Assembly (NCBI RefSeq): GCF_003837865.1
Contig: NZ_RQIS01000001.1
Span: forward strand, 248,001 to 312,000
DNA length: 64,000 nucleotides
DNA from: Paraburkholderia dinghuensis
Lineage (GTDB): Bacteria; Pseudomonadota; Gammaproteobacteria; Burkholderiales; Burkholderiaceae
Direction: 5' to 3'
Each line of letters begins with the position of its first letter. The stretch's first letter is position 1. This document shows, in pieces, positions 21,942-32,682 of the stretch. The notes beneath the pieces are model-generated. The model made no database searches, had not been told where the DNA came from, and was given only the letters and a program-made list of their open reading frames with translations. The position numbers and the translations under genes are program-made.

Positions 21942-22718
21942 ATGCCGAAGAACAAGCCTCATCCCGGCGAGCCCAAGCGTCCCGCTGCGCAACGCCCCGC
22001 CGCGCCCGAACCCACCGCCACGACACCTGCCGTCACGATTGAGAAGGGCAATCTCGCCGCGGGCCTTGGAGGGCTCGGCAGCCTGCGCGACGCGCTGAAG
22101 GCGCAGACCCGCCAGCGCGAGCGCGAACGCGCGGCGGCGCTTGCGGCCCGCGTGGAAGCCGACGCAGACAGCGAACTTTTCCGCCGCGAGATCGGCACCA
22201 TCGCGCCGCTGAACGCGCCCCCGCGCGCGCCGGCGCGCCGCGCGGCGCCCGTGCCGCTGCCCACCCAGACGCAGCTCGACGAGCAAGCCGTGCTGCACGA
22301 AGCTATCTCCGACGACTTCGATCCCGAAACGCTCCTCGACACCGACGACTCGCTCTACTACCACCGCCCCGGCATCAGCGCCGAGGTCGTGAAGAAGCTG
22401 CGACGCGGCACGTGGATCGTGCAGGCGCAACTCGACCTGCACGGCATGCGCCGCGAAGAAGCGCGCGAGGCGCTGCAGACGTTCATCCGCGAAGCAGGCA
22501 AGCGTGGACTGCGGTGCGTGCGCGTGATTCACGGCAAGGGACTGGGCTCGGTCGGCAAGGAGCCGGTGCTCAAGGGCAAGGTGCGCGCGTGGCTCGTGCA
22601 GAAGGAAGAGGTGATCGCGTTCTGCCAGGCGCGGGCGCACGATGGCGGTGCGGGTGCGGTGCTCGTGTTGCTGCAGCCGCAAGCGGTTGGGCCTGCCGGA
22701 GCCCATACGTCGCGTTGA
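21942..22718 (+). CDS. Smr-domain protein
   Basis: A 258-residue protein ending in a stand-alone Smr domain. The domain carries LDLHGMRREEAREALQTFI and the VIHGKGLGS motif (HGxG) near residues 165-205; these two signatures define Smr endonuclease-type domains. The N-terminal half is low-complexity, rich in Pro, Ala and Arg. E. coli SmrB rescues collided ribosomes by cleaving mRNA, and a similar role is possible. In Burkholderiaceae this gene usually follows trxB, as here. The start at 21942 was chosen because the upstream frame overlaps the terminator. Confidence 0.88.
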   Translation: MPKNKPHPGEPKRPAAQRPAAPEPTATTPAVTIEKGNLAAGLGGLGSLRDALKAQTRQRERERAAALAARVEADADSELFRREIGTIAPLNAPPRAPARRAAPVPLPTQTQLDEQAVLHEAISDDFDPETLLDTDDSLYYHRPGISAEVVKKLRRGTWIVQAQLDLHGMRREEAREALQTFIREAGKRGLRCVRVIHGKGLGSVGKEPVLKGKVRAWLVQKEEVIAFCQARAHDGGAGAVLVLLQPQAVGPAGAHTSR

Positions 22719-22759
22719 CCGGCGCGCCTCTTGTCGTAAGTGGACGTATCGCGAAGACT

Positions 22760-22771
22760 CATGACGTCATG
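22760..22771. repeat. 12-bp perfect palindrome upstream of the transglutaminase-like gene
   Basis: CATGACGTCATG is self-complementary and lies 34 bp upstream of the chosen TTG start. It could be an operator or simply chance; no partner site was seen. Confidence 0.3.
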
Positions 22772-22804
22772 CCGTCTGATAGACGCAACGAACACTCATG
22801 AACG

Positions 22805-23407
22805 TTGAATATTATCGAGGTCAAGCAGGTGCAGCGTTATCTTTCCTCAAGCACGTATATCGACTGGCATACCGTCGAAATCCGATCGCTCGCTCACAAG
22901 CTAGCGAATCGCGCAGGGTCAGAAAGCGAACTGGTGCATCTGTCCTTCGAGTTCGTTCGGGACGAAATACGGCATAGCTCCGACTACAAGCTCAATCCGG
23001 TTACTTGTAAGGCATCAGACGTTTTGCGACACAAAACGGGCTACTGCTACGCCAAGAGTCATCTGCTCGCAGCCTTGCTCCGAGCCAACGGCGTGCCGAC
23101 CGGGTTGTGTTATCAGCGGTTGTCTGTGGGTAACGGGGGCGCCCCGTATTGCCTTCATGGTTTGAACGCCGTGTACCTGAAAGATTTTGGCTGGTACCGC
23201 GTTGATGCCCGAGGGAACAAGGCGGGCGTGGATGCACAGTTTCATCCTCCTCGAGAGGCGCTTGCTTTCCCTATTAGAGATCCAAAGGAACGGGATCTCC
23301 CCGAAATCTGGGATGCACCGCTACCTGTCGTCGTAGAGACGCTTGAGCGCCATGCGACCTACGACCAGGTTCTAGCGAATCTCCCTGATATCGAACTCAT
23401 CGGGTGA
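22805..23407 (+). CDS. Transglutaminase-like cysteine protease-fold protein
   Basis: A protein of about 200 residues with the transglutaminase-like core. The catalytic Cys is in TGYCYAKSHLLAALLRANGVP, the His in YCLHGLNAVYL, and the Asp in WYRVDARGNK; their order and spacing match the family. There is no signal peptide, so it should act in the cytoplasm. GC content and codon use are lower than in neighbouring genes, which suggests later acquisition. The start is uncertain: TTG at 22805 or GTG at 22829; no strong ribosome binding site is seen. Such proteins may be peptidases or amidases; the substrate is unknown. Confidence 0.75.
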   Translation: MNIIEVKQVQRYLSSSTYIDWHTVEIRSLAHKLANRAGSESELVHLSFEFVRDEIRHSSDYKLNPVTCKASDVLRHKTGYCYAKSHLLAALLRANGVPTGLCYQRLSVGNGGAPYCLHGLNAVYLKDFGWYRVDARGNKAGVDAQFHPPREALAFPIRDPKERDLPEIWDAPLPVVVETLERHATYDQVLANLPDIELIG

Positions 23408-23502
23408 CTGCCGTGACAGCCATTTGAATGTCCGGTACAGAGATTTGCAGTGGTCCGCTTGAGGTCGAACAGAGCCCTTCCCCGGAAATCCAGGAAGAAC
23501 CG

Positions 23503-23541
23503 AAAAAAAAGCCTCACGCGCAACCCGCACGTGAGGCTTTT
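23503..23541 (-). terminator. Terminator of the sugar ABC transporter operon
   Basis: A perfect 8-bp stem (GCCTCACG and CGTGAGGC) around an 11-nt loop. On the minus strand it is followed by eight T residues. It lies 27 bp after the ATPase stop codon. Confidence 0.88.
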
Positions 23542-23567
23542 GCATTACATCGCGAACCCTGAGCGCG

Positions 23568-24686
<1,119 letters not shown>

Positions 24687-24727
24687 GCTGTGAATCCTCT
24701 TCTCAAACTTGGGGATAAGCCCCCGTA

Positions 24728-25585
24728 TCAGCCCTTCACCGCGCCCGCCGTGAGGCCGCGCACGAAGTAGCGGCCGGCGATCACATAGATGAGCAGCGTG
24801 GGCAGCGCGGCGATGATCGCGCCGGCCATGTCGACGTTGTATTCCTTCACGCCCGTGGACGTGTTCACGAGATTGTTCAGGGCCACCGTGATCGGCATCG
24901 AATCGACGCCCGAGAACACGATACCGAACAGGAAGTCATTCCAGATCTGCGTGAATTGCCAGATCAGGCACACCATGAAAATAGGCAGCGAGATCGGCAG
25001 CAGGATGCGCGTGAAGATCATGAAGAACCCGGCGCCGTCGATGCGCGCGGCCTTCACGAGTTCGGCGGGCACGCTCACGTAGAAGTTGCGGAAGAACATC
25101 GTGGTGAACGCGATGCCGTACACGACGTGCACGAGCACAAGACCGCCGATCGTGTTCGAGAGGCCGAAGAAGCCTTGCAGACGCGCCATCGGCAGCAGGA
25201 TCGCCTGGAACGGAATGAAGCAGCCCACGAGCAGCATCGTGAAGAGCGCATCCGCGCCGCGAAAGCGCCAGTGCGTGAGCACATAACCGTTGAACGCGCC
25301 GATGATCGACGAGATCAGCACGGCAGGAATCACCATCTTCACCGAGTTCATGAAGAACGGCTGCATACCGTCGCAGCGCACGCCCGTGCAGGCCTCGCTC
25401 CATGCCTTGACCCACGGTGCGAAGCTCGGATGCGTGGGCAGCGTCAGCATGTTGCCCTGGCGAAGCTGGTCGATATCCTTGAACGATGTCGACAGCATCA
25501 CGTAGAGCGGAAACAGGAAGTACAACGCGAACAGGATCAGCGCCGCATAGACGACCACACGGCTCAGCTTCATCTTAGGCTGCAT
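24728..25585 (-). CDS. Sugar ABC transporter permease (MalG/GtsC type)
   Basis: A 285-residue inner-membrane permease with six membrane segments. The EAA loop for ATPase contact is in VPAELVKAARIDGAGFFMIFTRILLP-like sequence, which begins at about residue 180. It forms a heterodimer with the preceding permease. Its start overlaps that gene by 11 nt, indicating coupling. The sugar is inferred from the neighbouring glucose pathway genes and from synteny with the gts operon of pseudomonads. Confidence 0.9.
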   Translation of the reverse strand: MQPKMKLSRVVVYAALILFALYFLFPLYVMLSTSFKDIDQLRQGNMLTLPTHPSFAPWVKAWSEACTGVRCDGMQPFFMNSVKMVIPAVLISSIIGAFNGYVLTHWRFRGADALFTMLLVGCFIPFQAILLPMARLQGFFGLSNTIGGLVLVHVVYGIAFTTMFFRNFYVSVPAELVKAARIDGAGFFMIFTRILLPISLPIFMVCLIWQFTQIWNDFLFGIVFSGVDSMPITVALNNLVNTSTGVKEYNVDMAGAIIAALPTLLIYVIAGRYFVRGLTAGAVKG

Positions 25586-26516
25586 TGCGCGTGCTCCTCG
25601 ATTCCAGATACATCAGCGGCACGAGCACGGCCACGACAGTCGCGAGCATCATCATCGACGAGGCTGCGCCAACGCCGAGTTGCCCGCGGTTGAACGAAAA
25701 CGTGTACATGAAGATCGCAGGCAGCGACGACGCCGTGCCCGGTCCGCCCGCGGTCAACGCGACGACGAGGTCGAACGTCTTGATCGTGATGTGGCACAGG
25801 ATCAGCAGCACCGAGAAGAAGACCGGACGCATGCTCGGGATCACGATCTTGCGATAGATCGTCGGGAGCGTCGCGCCGTCCACCTGGGCGGCCTTGAAGA
25901 TTTCGCTGTCCACGCCGCGCAGGCCGGCGAGGAAGAGCGCCATGCAAAAGCCGGTGGACTGCCAGACGGCAGCGATCACGATGCAGAAGATGGCCCGGTC
26001 CGGATTGTCGAGCCAGTCGAACACGAAGCTCGTCCAGCCCCAGTCGTGCAGCACGCGCTGGAGGCCGAGATCGGGATTCATGATCCACTGCCAGGCCGTG
26101 CCGGTGACGATGTACGAGAGCGCCATCGGATAAAGGAACACCGCGCGCAGTGCGCCTTCCTGGCGAATCTGCTGGTCGAGCAGGATCGCGAGAAACAGGC
26201 CGAGCGCAACGCAGATGCCGATGAACGGAACGCCGAACCAGCCGAGATTCTGCGCCGACGTCCACCAGACGTCGTTCTCGAACAGTTCGCGATAGCGATC
26301 GAGGCCGGCGAACTCGTAGCGCGGCATCAGTTTCGAGGTGGACAGCGACAGCCAGCCGGTCAGGAGGATGAAGCCGTAGACGAATACGAGGCTGATCAGG
26401 ATGCTGGGCGAAAGCACCAGCTTCGGGATCCAGCGGTCTGCGAACGCCGCCGTCTGCGACGCGCGGCGGGCAGCAGCCGTCGCCGCCTTGCCGTTACCGC
26501 TAAGAGAAGCAGTCAC
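25575..26516 (-). CDS. Sugar ABC transporter permease (MalF/GtsB type)
   Basis: A 313-residue inner-membrane permease, partner of the MalG-type protein. Six hydrophobic segments are visible, and the EAA loop is LRGVDSEIFKAAQVDGATL near residue 215. A GTG start at 26516 is preceded by GGAG with 7-nt spacing and is preferred over the TTG-type extension to 26555. It lies about 120 bp after the binding-protein gene. Confidence 0.9.
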   Translation of the reverse strand: MTASLSGNGKAATAAARRASQTAAFADRWIPKLVLSPSILISLVFVYGFILLTGWLSLSTSKLMPRYEFAGLDRYRELFENDVWWTSAQNLGWFGVPFIGICVALGLFLAILLDQQIRQEGALRAVFLYPMALSYIVTGTAWQWIMNPDLGLQRVLHDWGWTSFVFDWLDNPDRAIFCIVIAAVWQSTGFCMALFLAGLRGVDSEIFKAAQVDGATLPTIYRKIVIPSMRPVFFSVLLILCHITIKTFDLVVALTAGGPGTASSLPAIFMYTFSFNRGQLGVGAASSMMMLATVVAVLVPLMYLESRSTRNAA

Positions 26517-26636
26517 TGCATAACTCCTGGTGCAGTGCGAAAGAGGGTTTCGCACGATGATGGGGTTCAGGTCGAACCGTCATGTCCAGGGGGCCGCGCG
26601 CGGCGCTTCGCACGCCGCGCGCGGAACTCACCCTGC

Positions 26637-27890
26637 TTACTTCGTCTTCGCTGCCTTCGCGAGCGCTTCAACTGCGCTCTTCGAGTCCTGCGTCGAGTTC
26701 ATGAACTTCGTCACGACGTCGGTGATCGCACCGGCGGTCGCGTCCGGCTGAGCCATGCCATGCGCGAGCGACGGCACATAGCCACCGGCCTTGATCGCGA
26801 TCTGCTCGTCAGCGTACGACCGCTTCGCACACGCGTCGAACTTGCCCATGTCCACACCCAGACGGACCGGGATAGAACCCTTGTACAGGCTGAACTGCTC
26901 CTGGAACGCCGGGCTCATGATGGTCTTCGCAAGCGCGATTTGACCCGGCGTCGCCGCCTTCTGGTCCTTCTGCTGGAAGAACACGAACGAGTCCACGTTA
27001 AAAGTGTAGGCCTTCTCCGTGTGCGGTACCGGTGCGCAGACGTAGTCCTTATCCGGCACCTTGCCGGCGTTCGCGAACTCGCCCTTCGCCCAGTCGCCCA
27101 TGAACTGCATGCCGGCCTTGCCGTTGATGACCATCGCCGTCGCGAGGTTCCAGTCGCGGCCGGTGCGGGCGTTATCCATGTAGCCTTCGATCTTGCGGAC
27201 CGTGTCGAACACGCCCACCATCTGCTGCGACGTCAGCGTCTTCTGGTCGAGGTCGACGAGCGCCTTCTTGTAGAAGTCCGCGCCCTGCGAGAGGACCACG
27301 TCTTCCCACAGCGTCAGGTCCTGCCACGGCTGGCCGCCCGCGGCAACCGGCTGGATACCGGCGGCCTTCAGCTTGTCGGCGAGCGCGAAGAATTCCGGCC
27401 AGGTGGTCGGCGGCTTGCCGCCCACCTTGTCGAGCGCCGCCTTGTTGATCCACACCCAGTTCACGCGGTGCACCGAGAACGGCGCGCCGACGTAGTGGTT
27501 ATCCGCGCGCATGATCTTGTCGATCTGCGGCGGCAGGTTGGCCTTCCAGTCGGCGGCAGCCGAATCGATCGGCACGAGCACGCCCTGCGAGGCCCATTCC
27601 TGGATCAGCGGACCCTTGATCTGGGCGGCGGTCGGCGCGTTGCCCGAAATCACCTGCGTCTTCAGTGCGGTCATGGCCGCCGCGCCCGCGCCACCGGCGA
27701 CCGCGAAGTCCTTCCACGTGAAGCCCTGCTTCGTCATGTCGTCCTTCAGCACGCCGATGGCTTTCGACTCGCCGCCCGACGTCCACCAGTGCAACACTTC
27801 GAGGGATTCGGCTGCCTGCGCCGTCGCGATACCGCCCATCAGACTTGCGGCGCACAGGGCACCTGCGATCGCCCGGAATTTCATCGTCAT
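26637..27890 (-). CDS. Sugar ABC transporter substrate-binding protein (GtsA type)
   Basis: A 417-residue periplasmic binding protein of family 1 solute receptors. The signal peptide is MTMKFRAIAGALCAASLMGG..AQA, cut before AESLEVLHWWTSGGESKAI, a start characteristic of glucose/mannose-type receptors (GtsA, ThuE relatives). It ends KSAVEALAKAAKTK. The start at 27890 has a strong GGAGGAG site 6-8 nt upstream. It is the first gene of the import operon, and the glucose assignment comes from synteny with zwf-pgl-glk. Confidence 0.92.
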   Translation of the reverse strand: MTMKFRAIAGALCAASLMGGIATAQAAESLEVLHWWTSGGESKAIGVLKDDMTKQGFTWKDFAVAGGAGAAAMTALKTQVISGNAPTAAQIKGPLIQEWASQGVLVPIDSAAADWKANLPPQIDKIMRADNHYVGAPFSVHRVNWVWINKAALDKVGGKPPTTWPEFFALADKLKAAGIQPVAAGGQPWQDLTLWEDVVLSQGADFYKKALVDLDQKTLTSQQMVGVFDTVRKIEGYMDNARTGRDWNLATAMVINGKAGMQFMGDWAKGEFANAGKVPDKDYVCAPVPHTEKAYTFNVDSFVFFQQKDQKAATPGQIALAKTIMSPAFQEQFSLYKGSIPVRLGVDMGKFDACAKRSYADEQIAIKAGGYVPSLAHGMAQPDATAGAITDVVTKFMNSTQDSKSAVEALAKAAKTK

Positions 27891-28447
27891 AACTTTTCTC
27901 CTCCAGACACCTGAACAGAAACGAATGGCCCCTGATGTCGCCAGGGTTTGGTTGTGGTTCAAACAGGCAAAACACGGGACGGCCGGGTGCCGGAGTGCCG
28001 CGCGCGTGTTTTCATCAAACGCGCGCGAACTGCGTGCCGGCGTGCAGCCGCCGGACGCTCAAGAGATGAGTGATTCGGGATGCAACTGATTGTCTCCTCT
28101 TCTGTTTTTCACCGGCTCGGCGGGCAACATGCAGATTGCGCGGCGCCAGGGCCTGGTCGAGGCGCCGCTACGTTACACGGCCCCACGTCCCTCAGGGCAG
28201 CCCACCCGGCCGCCCGGCTCGCCAAACGACAACTCTCTCGTCCAATGGCATGAGGGATGTTCGGTCCACCCGGGAAAGCGCGTGAAGATGCCGTTATACC
28301 GCTGTTGGCCACGCTTTTTTTATCGAATGAACGTTACCTCTTGATTTGGATTGTAGTTAAACTACAATTCAGTGTCAAAAAAAATTTTATCGGACTACGG
28401 CCGCCCGAGCTCTCCTGCAGCGGCCCCTCAGCACTGCGTTGGAGACT
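27891..28447. other. Divergent regulatory region between sugar import and zwf operons
   Basis: 557 bp between the two operons of the hexose cluster. It contains a perfect HexR-type palindrome (28352-28366) close to zwf, an AT-rich stretch at 28308-28390 that is the likely zwf promoter, and a GGAGGAG site for the binding protein at its left edge. No gene with a credible start was found. Confidence 0.7.
28352..28366. promoter_or_regulatory. HexR/RpiR-type operator in front of zwf
   Basis: TGTAGTTAAACTACA is a palindrome with one central base and fits the known HexR consensus TGTARTWWWAYTACA at every position. It lies 82 bp upstream of the zwf start in the AT-rich promoter stretch. The RpiR-family domain that would bind it is encoded two genes downstream, fused to glucokinase. 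In other proteobacteria HexR releases such sites when the inducer 2-keto-3-deoxy-6-phosphogluconate is present. Confidence 0.8.
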
Positions 28448-29914
28448 ATGCAATTCCCGACTGATTCCGGCTTTACCTTCGTTCTCTTTGGCGGCACCGG
28501 CGACCTGTCGATGCGCAAGATCCTCCCGGCCCTGTACGAGGCACACCGTTCGGGCATGCTCGCCGAGTCGGGCAAGATCGTGGGCGTCGCGCGCCAGGAG
28601 GAAAACCGCGCGCAGTACATCGATTGGGTCGACACGCACGTGAAGCCCTACGCCGCAAAAAACGGCCTCGACGAAGCCGCGTGGACCAGCTTTCTCGCAC
28701 GCATCGACTACGTGAAGCTTGACCTCTCGCGCGCCGAAGACTTCGCGACGCTGCGCGAGGCCATCGCGCCGCTACCGGGCATCCGCGTGTTCTATCTCGC
28801 GACGGGCCCGTCGCTCTTCGTGCCGATCTGCCAGGCGCTCGCGTCGGTCGGGTTGAACAGCGGCGCGCGCATCGTGCTGGAAAAGCCGCTCGGTTACGAC
28901 CTGAAGTCATCGAATGCGATCAACGATGCCGTCGGCGAGATCTTCGCTGAAGAGCAGATCTACCGGATCGATCACTACCTCGGCAAGGAGCCGGTGCAGA
29001 ACCTGCTCGCGCTGCGTTTCGGCAACGCGCTCTTCGAACCGCTGTGGCGCCGCGAATGGGTGGAGAGCATCCAGATCACCATTGCTGAAGAACTGGGCGT
29101 CGAGGCGCGCGGCAACTTCTACGACAACACCGGCGCGCTGCGCGACATGGTGCAGAATCACCTGCTGCAGCTCCTGTCGATCGTGGCGATGGAGCCGCCG
29201 CACTCGATGGATTCCGACTCGGTGCGCGACGAGAAGCTGCGCGTGCTGCGCGCGCTCAAACCTCTCGACGCCGACGACATCAACAAGGTCGCCGTGCGCG
29301 GCCAGTATCATGCTGGCGTGAGCCGCGGCCAGGCCGTGCCGGCCTACGCGACCGAGCCGGGCGTGAAGCCCGACAGCCGCACCGAAACGTTCGTCGCGCT
29401 CAAGGTGGAAATCGAGAACTGGCGCTGGGCCGGCGTGCCGTTCTTCCTTCGCACCGGCAAGCGACTCGCGGACCGCGTCGCCGAAATCGTCGTGAACTTC
29501 CGCCCGGTACCGCACTCGGCGCTCGGCCCGAGCGCGCTGCGTGCCGGCAAGAACCGCCTCGTGATCCGCCTGCAGCCGAACGAAACCATTCGCCTGTATT
29601 GCCTCGCGAAACAGCCCGGCGAGGGAATGAACCTCGCGAGCGTGTACCTCGACCTCGCGTTCGACCGTTTCTTCCGCGAAGGTCAGATGGAGGCGTACCA
29701 GCGCTTGCTGCTCGACGTGATCCATGGGAGGCTCGCGCTTTTCGTGCGCCGCGACGAACAGGAAGCGGCCTGGAAGTGGGTCGAGCCGATCCTGAACGAA
29801 TGGGCAACGACTCCCCGTCAGCCGAAGCCTTATGCGGCAGGCTCGTGGGGACCGGCCGCGTCGAGCGCCATGCTCGCGCAGCACGGGACGTGCTGGCTCG
29901 AAGAAGAAAACTGA
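28448..29914 (+). CDS. zwf: Glucose-6-phosphate dehydrogenase
   Basis: A 488-residue enzyme that oxidises glucose 6-phosphate to 6-phosphogluconolactone, making NADPH (or NADH). The nucleotide motif [16 protein letters not shown] is at the N-terminus. The catalytic [21 protein letters not shown] motif lies near residue 175. The ATG at 28448 is preceded by GGAG; the frame also opens at a TTG 9 bp earlier. It is the first gene of zwf-pgl-glk, feeding the Entner-Doudoroff pathway. The edd and eda genes are not in the window. Confidence 0.97.
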   Translation: MQFPTDSGFTFVLFGGTGDLSMRKILPALYEAHRSGMLAESGKIVGVARQEENRAQYIDWVDTHVKPYAAKNGLDEAAWTSFLARIDYVKLDLSRAEDFATLREAIAPLPGIRVFYLATGPSLFVPICQALASVGLNSGARIVLEKPLGYDLKSSNAINDAVGEIFAEEQIYRIDHYLGKEPVQNLLALRFGNALFEPLWRREWVESIQITIAEELGVEARGNFYDNTGALRDMVQNHLLQLLSIVAMEPPHSMDSDSVRDEKLRVLRALKPLDADDINKVAVRGQYHAGVSRGQAVPAYATEPGVKPDSRTETFVALKVEIENWRWAGVPFFLRTGKRLADRVAEIVVNFRPVPHSALGPSALRAGKNRLVIRLQPNETIRLYCLAKQPGEGMNLASVYLDLAFDRFFREGQMEAYQRLLLDVIHGRLALFVRRDEQEAAWKWVEPILNEWATTPRQPKPYAAGSWGPAASSAMLAQHGTCWLEEEN

Positions 29915-30012
29915 CACATGATGGCCATGCCGGCGGTCACACGAAGCGCGGCCGCCGGAACCTGAAAGACGAAACGCAGTAGAGACGTACAAGAAAGCAG
30001 CATGGAGGAGAA

Positions 30013-30714
30013 GTGATCGAGCTTCATGTATTCGACGACCCGCGCGTACAATGCGACGCGCTGGCGCGAGCCGTGGGCGATGCACTACGTGCGTCGCTCA
30101 TCGCTCAGCAGGCGGCGCCCGGCGCCGGCGCGCATCGTGCGACGCTTGCGGTTTCAGGTGGCACAAGCCCGCGCCCCTTCCTGGAAGCCCTGTCGACGCA
30201 CCGCTTCGACTGGTCCCGAATCGACGTCACGCTGGTGGACGATCGCTGGGTGCCGGAAACCGATCCGGCCAGCAACGCGCGCCTGGTGCGCGAAACACTG
30301 CTGAAAAACGAGGCCGCGAACGTGCGTTTCCTGCCGCTCGTGGACGTAACGACCACGCTCGACGCGCACGTCGCCGCGCTCAACGCCGATCCGCAGCGCC
30401 GGTTGCCGAGCGTCGCCGTGCTCGGCATGGGCGAGGACGGCCACACGGCGTCGATCTTCGCGGACGCGCCCGAGTGGCACGAGGCCATCACGACGGCGCG
30501 CCCGTTCGTCGCCGTGCATCCGCAGGCAGCGCCGCATGCGCGCGTGTCGTGGTCGATGCAGGCGCTGCGCCAGGTCGACCGCCTCTTCCTGCTGATCGCG
30601 GGAGAGCGCAAGCTCGAAGTCCTGCAACAGGCCGCCGCGGCGGAACAGAACAACGCCATCTCGAAGCTGGCGAACGATAAGGGAGTAAGACTCGATGTCT
30701 ACTGGTGTGCCTAA
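30013..30714 (+). CDS. pgl: 6-phosphogluconolactonase
   Basis: A 233-residue enzyme that hydrolyses 6-phosphogluconolactone to 6-phosphogluconate. Family landmarks are [38 protein letters not shown] and [13 protein letters not shown]. It uses a GTG start with GGAGGAG 2-3 nt upstream of the spacer. It is 98 bp after zwf, and its last 20 nt overlap glk. Confidence 0.95.
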   Translation: MIELHVFDDPRVQCDALARAVGDALRASLIAQQAAPGAGAHRATLAVSGGTSPRPFLEALSTHRFDWSRIDVTLVDDRWVPETDPASNARLVRETLLKNEAANVRFLPLVDVTTTLDAHVAALNADPQRRLPSVAVLGMGEDGHTASIFADAPEWHEAITTARPFVAVHPQAAPHARVSWSMQALRQVDRLFLLIAGERKLEVLQQAAAAEQNNAISKLANDKGVRLDVYWCA

Positions 30715-32611
30715 CAAAGCTGCCCCGTCCGCGGGCCAGCACGCCGACGGACCGAGGCTGCTCGCCGATATCGGCGGAACCAACGCGCGCTTCGCGCTCG
30801 AAACCGGCCCGGGCGAGATCGGCCAGGTCCGCGTGTATCCGTGCGCCGAGTATCCCGGCGTGGCGGAAGTGATCCAGCAATACCTGCACGACACGAAGAC
30901 AGCACGCGTGAACCACGCGGCGATTGCGATTGCGAATCCGGTCGACGGCGACCAGGTGCGCATGACCAATCACGACTGGACCTTCTCGATCGAGGCGACG
31001 CGCCGCGCGCTCGGCTTCGACACGCTGCTCGTCGTGAACGATTTCACCGCGCTCGCCATGGCGCTGCCGGGGCTCACCGACGCCCAGCGCACGCAGGTGG
31101 GCGGCGGCACGCGCCGCCAGAACAGCGTGATCGGCCTGCTGGGTCCGGGCACCGGCCTCGGCGTCTCGGGTCTGATTCCCGCCGATGACCGCTGGATCGC
31201 GCTCGGCAGCGAAGGCGGTCACGCGAGCTTTTCGCCGCAGGACGAGCGCGAAGACATCGTGCTGCAGTTCGCGCGCAAGAAGTGGCCGCACGTCTCGTTC
31301 GAGCGCGTGTGCGCAGGGCCCGGCGTCGAACTGATCTATCGCGCGCTCGCCGCGCGCGACAAGAAGCGCGTGAACCCGAACGTCGACCCCGCCGACATCG
31401 TAAAGCGCGCCCACGAAGGCGATGCGCTCGCGCTGGAAACCGTCGAATGCTTCTGCGGCATTCTCGGCAGCTTCGCCGGCAACATCGCCATGACGCTCGG
31501 TTCGCTCGGCGGCATCTATATCGGCGGCGGTGTCGTGCCGCGTCTTGGCGAGCTGTTCGCGCGCTCGTCGTTCCGCCAGCGCTTCGAAGCCAAGGGCCGC
31601 TTCGACGCGTATCTCGCGAACGTCCCGACCTACGTCATCACCGCCGAATATCCGGCGTTCCTCGGCGTCTCGGCGATTCTCGCGGAGCAGTTGTCGAACC
31701 GCGCGGGCGGCAGTTCGTCGGCCGTGTTCGAGCGCATCCGCCAGATGCGCGACGCACTCACGCCCGCCGAGCGCCGCGTAGCCGACCTCGCGCTGAACCA
31801 TCCACGCTCGATCATCAACGATCCGATCGTCGACATCGCGCGCAAGGCCGACGTGAGCCAGCCCACCGTGATCCGCTTCTGCCGCTCGCTCGGCTGCCAG
31901 GGGCTCTCCGACTTCAAGCTCAAGCTCGCCACGGGTCTCACGGGCACGATCCCCGTGAGCCACAGCCAGGTGCATCTCGGCGACACGGCGACCGACTTCG
32001 GCGCGAAGGTGCTCGACAACACCGTTTCCGCGATCCTTCAGTTGCGCGAGCACCTGAACTTCGAGCACGTCGAAGAAGCCATCACGCTGCTCAACGGCGC
32101 ACGCCGCATCGAGTTCTACGGGCTCGGCAACTCGCACATCGTCGCGCAGGACGCGCATTACAAGTTCTTTCGCTTCGGTATCCCGACCATCGCGTACGGC
32201 GATCTGTACATGCAGGCAGCGTCGGCGGCACTGCTCGGCAAGGGCGACGTGATCGTGGCCGTGTCGAAATCGGGCCGTGCGCCCGAGTTGCTGCGCGTGC
32301 TCGACGTCGCCATGCAGGCCGGCGCGAAGGTGGTCGCGATCACGTCGAGCAACACGCCGCTCGCGAAACGCGCGACCGTCGCGCTCGAAACCGATCACAT
32401 CGAGATACGCGAGTCGCAGCTCTCGATGATCTCGCGCATCCTGCATCTCCTGATGATCGACATTCTCGCGGTGGGTGTTGCGATCCGCCGTGCGTCGTCG
32501 GAAGGCGAACTGCACGACGCCGTGGAGCGAGCGCGCGAGCAAGCCGACGACGACGCGTCCGCCGTGCTCGACTGGCTGAGCCACGGGGCGTCTTCGACAA
32601 CGCGCGACTGA
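30695..32611 (+). CDS. glk: Bifunctional glucokinase / RpiR-family (HexR-like) transcriptional regulator
   Basis: A 638-residue fusion. Residues 20-335 are an ATP-dependent glucokinase: [14 protein letters not shown] (22-35, phosphate loop), VVNDFTALA with the catalytic Asp106, and GSEGGHASF (171-179). Residues 342-415 are an RpiR-type helix-turn-helix ([31 protein letters not shown]). Residues 440-600 are a SIS domain that would bind a phosphorylated sugar ([32 protein letters not shown]). The fusion is known in Burkholderia relatives. It makes glucose 6-phosphate for zwf, and its regulator half probably binds the HexR-type site in front of zwf. Confidence 0.95.
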   Translation: MSTGVPNKAAPSAGQHADGPRLLADIGGTNARFALETGPGEIGQVRVYPCAEYPGVAEVIQQYLHDTKTARVNHAAIAIANPVDGDQVRMTNHDWTFSIEATRRALGFDTLLVVNDFTALAMALPGLTDAQRTQVGGGTRRQNSVIGLLGPGTGLGVSGLIPADDRWIALGSEGGHASFSPQDEREDIVLQFARKKWPHVSFERVCAGPGVELIYRALAARDKKRVNPNVDPADIVKRAHEGDALALETVECFCGILGSFAGNIAMTLGSLGGIYIGGGVVPRLGELFARSSFRQRFEAKGRFDAYLANVPTYVITAEYPAFLGVSAILAEQLSNRAGGSSSAVFERIRQMRDALTPAERRVADLALNHPRSIINDPIVDIARKADVSQPTVIRFCRSLGCQGLSDFKLKLATGLTGTIPVSHSQVHLGDTATDFGAKVLDNTVSAILQLREHLNFEHVEEAITLLNGARRIEFYGLGNSHIVAQDAHYKFFRFGIPTIAYGDLYMQAASAALLGKGDVIVAVSKSGRAPELLRVLDVAMQAGAKVVAITSSNTPLAKRATVALETDHIEIRESQLSMISRILHLLMIDILAVGVAIRRASSEGELHDAVERAREQADDDASAVLDWLSHGASSTTRD

Positions 32612-32632
32612 TTGCACTTTGCACGCTCGAAA

Positions 32633-32660
32633 AAAATGGGACGCCTCGGCGTCCCATTTT
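32633..32660. terminator. Bidirectional terminator between glk and the MFS gene
   Basis: A perfect stem (AAAATGGGACGC and GCGTCCCATTTT) with a CTCG loop, flanked by an A-run and a T-run. It serves both convergent transcripts. Confidence 0.88.
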
Positions 32661-32682
32661 CATTGCGGCGGCTTTCGCACGA

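Noticed and set aside
30488..32617. A 709-codon minus-strand frame under glk-rpiR
   Set aside because: It is the complement of a well-supported gene and shows no domain.
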